NCBI GenBank assembly: GCA_003220335.1
Contig: QHSB01000238.1
Span: 1-35,970 of the forward strand
Direction of reading: 5' to 3'
Length of the DNA stretch: 35,970 nucleotides
Source of the DNA: Candidatus Rokuibacteriota bacterium
GTDB lineage: Bacteria > Methylomirabilota > Methylomirabilia > Rokubacteriales > CSP1-6
In this document: one piece after another, positions 32,498 through 35,970 of the stretch
How the letters are laid out: each line of letters starts with the position of its first letter
Numbering within the stretch: the first letter of the stretch is position 1
Translations under genes and position numbers: made by a program
Notes under the pieces: generated by a model
What the model saw: only the letters and a program-made list of their open reading frames with translations
The model's database searches: none
What the model was told of the DNA's origin: nothing

Positions 32498-33622
32498 GTG
32501 ATGCGACCGCCGGCCACCGGCGCCTGCGGATCGAAGATGAAGATGAGGAAGACCAGCGCGTTGTGGGGTTTCCTCGCCGCCGGCCTCGCCGGGTGCGCAA
32601 GCTACGGTTCGGTGACCCTCGACCGCGACCGACTGGACTACACGTCGGCGGTGGCCAACTCCTGGAAGCAGCAGACACTCCTCAACATCGTCAAGCTTCG
32701 CTACGCCGATACCCCGATCTTCGTGGACGTCGGGCAGATCGTGGCCGGCTACCAGTGGCAGGTCGGTGCGAACGCGACCGGCACGATCTTTCCAGGCGGC
32801 AGTCCGGGCAATCTCCCCAGCCCGAACTTCTTCAGCGTCGGCGCGGCGGGGACCTTCACGGATCGTCCGACGATCACCTACACGCCCCTGACCGGTTCGG
32901 CGTTCATCCGCACGCTCATGACGCCGATCCCACCCGTGCGGCTGATGGAGCTGATCGACACCGGCTACGCGGCGGATGTGCTGTTCCTGGTCGCCGTGCA
33001 GCAGGCCAACGGTGTGTCGAACCGGCGGGCGGGCGGGCGCGCGCAGGCCGCGGACCCGGACTTCGTGCGGTTTCTCACAGCCCTGCGGCGGATCCAGGAC
33101 TCCGGGGCCATCGGATTCCGCGTCGAGCCGGACAAGGAGTCGGGCAAGCGCGAGCGGCTCGTCATGTTCTTCACCAGGGAAGAGATCGAGCCGGACGTCC
33201 AACAGGAGCGACAGGCGCTCAGGAGGATCCTCCATCTCAGCCCTGACCGGATGGACTTCCAGGTCATCTACGGGGCGGACACCGACCGGGACGATGTCGT
33301 CGCAATCCAGACGCGCTCTGCGATGCAGATCCTCGGTGTGATGTCGTCGTTCATCAGCATTCCGGAGGAGCACGTGCGCGACGGTCGCGCCTTCCCCGCA
33401 CCGACGCCGGCGGCGGGCGTGCCGCCCGTCATGGCCATCGCGAGCGGGCCCAGCAGGCCGGACGGCGCCTTCGCGGCCGTGCAGTATCGCGACCTGTGGT
33501 TCTGGGTCGACGACCGCGATCTGCGGTCCAAGGGCGTGTTCACGTTCCTGCTGATCCTCATGACGCTGGCCGACACCGGCGAAAAGCCCCCGCCGCCGAT
33601 CCTCACGATTCCCGCCCAGTGA
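32498..33622 (+). CDS. 374-aa lipoprotein of unknown function
   Basis: Read from GTG 32498, the predicted 5' end; [20 protein letters not shown] at 32537 gives the signal peptide with lipobox LAGC. The mature N-terminal half has [20 protein letters not shown] and a variable Gly/Pro region. The C-terminal half has [47 protein letters not shown] and a final [10 protein letters not shown]. No named family known to me. A shortened paralogue lies at 27226-27897. ATG 32537 may be the functional start if a leader is used. Confidence 0.8.
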   Translation: MMRPPATGACGSKMKMRKTSALWGFLAAGLAGCASYGSVTLDRDRLDYTSAVANSWKQQTLLNIVKLRYADTPIFVDVGQIVAGYQWQVGANATGTIFPGGSPGNLPSPNFFSVGAAGTFTDRPTITYTPLTGSAFIRTLMTPIPPVRLMELIDTGYAADVLFLVAVQQANGVSNRRAGGRAQAADPDFVRFLTALRRIQDSGAIGFRVEPDKESGKRERLVMFFTREEIEPDVQQERQALRRILHLSPDRMDFQVIYGADTDRDDVVAIQTRSAMQILGVMSSFISIPEEHVRDGRAFPAPTPAAGVPPVMAIASGPSRPDGAFAAVQYRDLWFWVDDRDLRSKGVFTFLLILMTLADTGEKPPPPILTIPAQ

Positions 33623-33638
33623 CGCGCCCGGCGGCGTG

Positions 33639-33681
33639 GGACTTACGTCCAATAGGGCGCGCGGCGGCCCGGTGATCCACT
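33639..33681 (+). promoter_or_regulatory. GGAC-N4-GTCC box and -10 for the MscS-family channel
   Basis: Perfect box at 33639-33650 (GTGGGAC TTAC GTCCAATAG). TCCACT (33676-33681) follows after 25 nt and ATG 33689 after 7 more, with no Shine-Dalgarno sequence. Confidence 0.65.
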
Positions 33682-33688
33682 GCACCTG

Positions 33689-35970
33689 ATGCGAAGATCG
33701 CGCGGTGTCATCGCGGCGTACGTGGTCCTCTGTCTGATGGCGACTGCGCCGGACTGCGTCGGCGCGCCGGCCTCCCCGGCCCCCGCCACCGTTCTGCCGG
33801 CAGAGGCTCCGCAGAAGACGCCGCCGGCGCCGGGGACGCCGCTCAAGGGGGCGGCGCCGCAGGCGCCGGTGTCGATTCCCGTGCCAGAGATCGTCGCGAA
33901 GGCCCAAGAGGTGACGAAGCTCCTGCGTGAGCTCGACGCGCTGGCCGCGCCGGTGCCCGAGATCGTGGCGATCCAGACTCGATTGCCCGACATCAGCACG
34001 AAACTCGGGCCCGAATTGAAATCCACGATCGAGATCCTCGAGCAAGGGCCGCCGATCGGGATCCAGGAACGCTTGACGCAGTCCTGGCAAGCGAGCAGCT
34101 CGGAGCTGGCCGGCTGGCTCGATATCATCACGAAGCGCGCGACCCAGCTCGAGCGCGAGCTGGACCGCCTGGCGTCACTACGCGCCACGTGGGCGCAAAC
34201 GCGCATCGACGCGCAGGCATCGCGTGCCCCCACCCCTGTCGTGCAAAACGTGGAAACCGTCCTCGCCGACATCGAGGCGGCACGCGTACGATTGCAGGCA
34301 CAGCGCGCCGTCACGCTCGTCTTGCAGGACCAGGTGGCCGAGCAGGCCAAGCGCTGCCAGCACGCCCTGGCAGAGATCACCCGGCTCCGCCAAGGATCGC
34401 TGGCGCTGACGTTGACTCGCAGCTCGCCGCCGATCTGGAGTCACGAGCTGCGCAGAGCGGATTTCGAGCGGATGCCCGCGCGCCTTGGGGAAGAGCTCCT
34501 CGCCAGCGTGACGCTGTTGAGGCAATTCGCCACGGAGCACGCCATCCGCCTGCTCCTGCATGGTCTGCTCTTCATCGGGCTGATCCTCCTGACGCGTGGC
34601 GCCCGATCGTGGGCACACGGCGCCGCGGCCCGCGAGGGAGCGCCGCCGGCTGCCGCGGTGTTCGATCGCCCGTACGCCGCGGCCGCCGCGGCCGCCCTGG
34701 TGTCCGTCCTCTGGATCTATCCAGTCCGGCCTCGCACGATCGGCGACGTCGGCGGGATCCTGTTGCTCGTGCCGCTGCTGCGCATCTTCCGACTGCTGAT
34801 CGCCCGTGCGATGGCTCCCGCGCTCTACGCATTCGCCGGCCTGATCCTCGTCGATCGCGTCCGAGCCCAGGTGGTCGTCACTCCCCTGGGCGATCAGGTC
34901 ATCCTGCTGGTGGAGATGCTGGCTGCCATCGTCCTCCTGGCGTGGCTCCTCGGTTCCCGGCAGCTCCATCGTGCCCTCCGCGCAGACGGCATGACGCCGC
35001 AACGGCTGCACGCCCATCACACCGTCGCCGGTTTCTGTCTCCTCGTCTGCGCCGCATCGTTCGGAGCGGCCGCCTATGGCAGCGTGCGCTTGGCGCGAAT
35101 GCTCGGGTCCGGCTTGCTCGTCGACGTGTTCCTGGCGATTGCCGCCTATGCCGCGGTCAAGGTGTTGGACGGTCTGCTCGCCTTTGCCTTCCGGGCGTGG
35201 CCATTGTGCCGGCTCGGAATGGCGGCGCGGCATCGCGATCTCCTGCAGCGGCGCGCCCACCGCACGCTCGTCACGATCATGGTGGGCACGTGGGCGTTGG
35301 CCGTGCTGACCCACCGTGGTCTCATCGATGTTGCCGCCACGGTCGGACGGGCAGCCCTGGCCGTCGAAGTACGGCGTGGCGGCATCGGCGTCTCGGTGGG
35401 CGACGTCCTGACCTTCTTCTTCACCGTGTGGCTGGCGTTCATGGTCTCCGCGTTCGTCCGATTCCTGCTCGAGGAGGACGTGTTCCCTCGGCTCAGGCTC
35501 GGGCGCGGCCTGTCGTACACGATCTCGAGCCTGCTGCACTACACGGTCCTCCTTCTCGGCTTCCTGCTGGCGATCGCCGCGCTCGGGGTGGATCTCAACA
35601 AGGTGACGATCCTGGCGGGGGCCTTCGGAGTGGGTCTCGGCTTCGGACTGCAGGGCATGGTGAACAACTTCGTCTCGGGACTGATCGTGCTCCTCGAGCG
35701 GCCCATGCAGGTGGGCGACGCGATCCAGATGGGAGACGTGGCGGGCGAAGTGCGCCGGATCGGCATCCGCTCGACCACGGTACAGACGGCGGAGGGCGCC
35801 GACGTCATCGTCCCCAATGCCAGCCTCGTGGCCGAGAAAGTGACCAACTGGACGCTCTCGCGCCACGTGCGACGCGTGGACGTGCCGGTCGGCGTGGCCT
35901 ACGGCACCCCGCCCGAAAAGGTGCTGGAGCTGTTGCGCGGCGTGGCGGCGGCACACCCACACGTGCTCGT
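33689..35970 (+). CDS. MscS-family mechanosensitive channel with long periplasmic domain (runs off the window)
   Basis: 760 codons are visible and the frame is open at the right edge. A signal peptide (about 1-25) is followed by a Pro/Ala-rich linker, a helical coiled-coil-like region (about 65-250) and several membrane helices. The MscS pore region is at about 634-680: VDLNKVTILAGAFGVGLGFG, QGMVNNFVSGLIVLLERP and VGDAIQMGDVAGEVRRIGIR. The start of the beta domain follows (ADVIVPNASLVAEKVTNWTL). The layout is like MscK/YbiO-type large channels, which release solutes on hypo-osmotic shock. The start ATG 33689 fits the box promoter spacing. Confidence 0.93.
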   Translation, partial: MRRSRGVIAAYVVLCLMATAPDCVGAPASPAPATVLPAEAPQKTPPAPGTPLKGAAPQAPVSIPVPEIVAKAQEVTKLLRELDALAAPVPEIVAIQTRLPDISTKLGPELKSTIEILEQGPPIGIQERLTQSWQASSSELAGWLDIITKRATQLERELDRLASLRATWAQTRIDAQASRAPTPVVQNVETVLADIEAARVRLQAQRAVTLVLQDQVAEQAKRCQHALAEITRLRQGSLALTLTRSSPPIWSHELRRADFERMPARLGEELLASVTLLRQFATEHAIRLLLHGLLFIGLILLTRGARSWAHGAAAREGAPPAAAVFDRPYAAAAAAALVSVLWIYPVRPRTIGDVGGILLLVPLLRIFRLLIARAMAPALYAFAGLILVDRVRAQVVVTPLGDQVILLVEMLAAIVLLAWLLGSRQLHRALRADGMTPQRLHAHHTVAGFCLLVCAASFGAAAYGSVRLARMLGSGLLVDVFLAIAAYAAVKVLDGLLAFAFRAWPLCRLGMAARHRDLLQRRAHRTLVTIMVGTWALAVLTHRGLIDVAATVGRAALAVEVRRGGIGVSVGDVLTFFFTVWLAFMVSAFVRFLLEEDVFPRLRLGRGLSYTISSLLHYTVLLLGFLLAIAALGVDLNKVTILAGAFGVGLGFGLQGMVNNFVSGLIVLLERPMQVGDAIQMGDVAGEVRRIGIRSTTVQTAEGADVIVPNASLVAEKVTNWTLSRHVRRVDVPVGVAYGTPPEKVLELLRGVAAAHPHVL

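Noticed and set aside
34178-35962. Minus-strand ORF of 594 codons opposite the channel gene
   Set aside because: Shadow; the plus strand is an unmistakable MscS-family protein open to the window edge.

Overview
The window is high-GC DNA from a diderm (Gram-negative) bacterium. It encodes Mla/MCE phospholipid-transport components, an MlaA lipoprotein, an outer-membrane barrel and many lipoproteins. MASE1/FixL-like kinases, single-domain FixJ-like receivers, orphan ABC substrate-binding proteins and HpnN/HpnM-like genes are common in soil Alphaproteobacteria (Bradyrhizobium-like) and in Rokubacteria/Methylomirabilota or deltaproteobacterial genomes. I cannot choose among these. No rRNA, tRNA, CRISPR array, transposase or phage gene was recognised.

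Layout. 1-161: start of an RND-type membrane fusion protein. 266-2739: receiver plus MASE1 histidine kinase. 2823-9489: an Mla-type operon on the minus strand (HdeA-like protein, unknown exported protein, MlaE-STAS, periplasmic protease, MlaF, MlaD, PqiC-like lipoprotein), followed by a small membrane protein with its own promoter. 9666-14360: two solute-binding proteins coupled to a large transmembrane nucleotide cyclase. 14357-16557: an outer-membrane barrel and a polytopic membrane protein. 16807-22077: a hopanoid-type HpnN/HpnM/HpnL-like group with a PAP2 phosphatase. 22097-24720: a PEP-synthase-like enzyme. 24771-26733: a soluble histidine kinase and MlaA. 26.7-30.6 kb: a degraded stretch of truncated, frameshifted and fused copies of envelope and signalling genes, with one intact receiver gene. 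30.7-33.6 kb: DUF3313 lipoprotein, an exported glycine-rich protein and a 374-aa lipoprotein. 33689 to the right edge: an MscS-family channel, open at the edge.

The most interesting signal is regulatory. Sixteen copies of a dyad, consensus ATnGGAC-N4-GTCCnAT, lie almost exclusively between genes, and nearly every transcription unit has one. For 14 of them a -10-like hexamer (mostly TANNNT or a variant) lies 25-26 nt after the box on the side of the gene. In seven units the start codon follows that hexamer by only 6-8 nt with no Shine-Dalgarno sequence, which predicts leaderless mRNAs. The half-site geometry matches the DosR/DevR box of mycobacteria (NarL/FixJ-type regulator). No regulator with a DNA-binding domain is encoded here, and both response regulators are bare receivers. 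I infer an envelope-stress regulon under a FixJ/NarL-type activator encoded elsewhere.

The second theme is internal deletion. Three genes (HpnN-like RND protein, DUF457-type membrane protein, PEP-synthase-like) each lack roughly 20-40 conserved residues with a frameshift at the junction. In the 26.7-30.6 kb stretch, promoter plus signal-peptide segments have been copied in front of collapsed gene remnants. Reads should be checked before these are taken as biology rather than assembly error.
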